Source: Amycolatopsis lexingtonensis
GTDB lineage: Bacteria; Actinomycetota; Actinomycetes; Mycobacteriales; Pseudonocardiaceae
DNA: 64,000 nt
Assembly: GCF_014873755.1 (NCBI RefSeq)
Contig: NZ_JADBEG010000001.1
Location: 4,776,501-4,840,500 of the forward strand
Reading direction: 5' to 3'
Shown: in pieces, positions 63,707 through 64,000 of the stretch
How positions within the stretch are numbered: position 1 is the stretch's first letter
Layout: every line of letters begins with the position of its first letter
The notes under the pieces: generated by a model
What the model was told of the DNA's origin: nothing
Seen by the model: the letters and a program-made list of their open reading frames with translations, nothing else
The model's database searches: none
Made by a program: the position numbers and the translations under genes

Positions 63707-63764
63707 GATTGGATTGCCGTTCCAATCACGCTAGCACACGTTTGGATCGGCGATCCAAACGTGC
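63707..63764. promoter_or_regulatory. Two TetR-type operators in the monooxygenase/tetR gap
   Basis: First site 63707-63727: GATTGGA/TCCAATC around seven bases. Second site 63738-63764: CACGTTTGGATC and its exact complement around GGC. Aligned 21-bp cores (63707-63727 and 63741-63761) share TTGGAT/ATCCAA-like arms; centres are 34 bp apart. They cover the likely promoters of both divergent genes. Confidence 0.8.
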
Positions 63765-63777
63765 GATGATGGCGTCG

Positions 63778-64000
63778 TGACGAAGCGGCGTGCGGACGGC
63801 CTGTCCAAGGAAGTGATCGTCAAGGCGGCGACCGGGCTCCTCGACGAAGGCGGCGAGGCGGCGCTGACCTTCCGGGCGCTCACCGCGCGCCTGAGCACCG
63901 GCTACGGGGCGATCTACCACCACATCGCGAACAAGAGCGACCTGCTCGCGGCGGCCACCGACGACATCATCGCGGGCGTGATGACCGGCGTGGTCGGCGG
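63778..64000 (+). CDS. TetR-family regulator, 3' end outside window
   Basis: First 74 residues of a TetR-type repressor from a GTG (VTKRRADGLSKEVIVKAATG). Helix-turn-helix with FRALTARLSTGYGAIYHHIA and NKSDLLAAATDDI. The divergent FAD monooxygenase is the likely target. The ligand-binding domain is cut off by the window edge. Confidence 0.88.

Overview
The window reads as chromosomal DNA of a high-GC filamentous actinomycete of the Pseudonocardiaceae, most likely Amycolatopsis. This is inferred from very high third-position GC, frequent GTG starts, 1-4 bp gene overlaps, an IdeR with all its metal ligands, and gene order shared with Mycobacterium tuberculosis. I see no rRNA, tRNA, CRISPR array, prophage or insertion sequence.

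Layout. (1) 1-10.1 kb is a steroid uptake and catabolism locus. A minus-strand mce4-type transporter operon (yrbE4A, yrbE4B, mceA-C and part of mceD) is followed by two short-chain dehydrogenases and a P450-type ferredoxin; a divergent pair of acyl-CoA dehydrogenase subunits faces them. The order matches Rv3501c-Rv3505 of M. tuberculosis, and a perfect KstR-like box lies in the divergent gap. (2) 10.1-15.5 kb carries a serine beta-lactamase-family hydrolase, a degenerate tandem repeat that keeps a 124-codon frame open, and the Pat/AcuC pair for reversible lysine acetylation. (3) 15.5-16.0 kb is a gene-free stretch holding three pairs of short palindromes. (4) 16-20 kb holds a rhodanese-type sulfurtransferase and the ideR-galK-galE operon. 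(5) 20-38.8 kb is mixed accessory content: DUF4192, an M23 peptidase facing a two-component system, a bicovalent flavin oxidase, peptidases, a SLATT-like membrane protein, a CBS protein, a MocR-type regulator, and a TetR-controlled azoreductase/SMR pair. (6) 38.9-44.2 kb has a cyclase-like/NB-ARC/TPR STAND protein, then a patch of broken genes (a remnant, a frameshifted amidohydrolase, a MerR gene without an in-frame stop). (7) 44.2-62.5 kb is a conserved core: nrdR-nrdJ, a ChiZ-like LysM protein, lexA, hflX, dapF, miaA, a DUF349 protein, a membrane protein and miaB. An ArsR/MFS/valyl-tRNA synthetase block of Rickettsia/archaeal type is inserted between hflX and dapF. (8) The right end has an FAD monooxygenase divergent from a TetR gene that runs off the window, with two operators between them.

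Regulatory sites are unusually readable. They include KstR-like boxes, two SOS boxes between the chiZ-like gene and lexA, three DnaA-like boxes spaced exactly 32 bp upstream of nrdRJ with a NrdR-like box beside them, tandem operators at both TetR modules, an ArsR-type operator, a MerR-type operator, several strong terminators, and a 15-bp perfect hairpin that would cover the ribosome binding site of the gene after hflX.

The most promising unexplained items are the pat-derived repeat ORF, the paired palindromes, the cyclase-like STAND protein, the DnaA-box triplet, and the divergent valyl-tRNA synthetase block.
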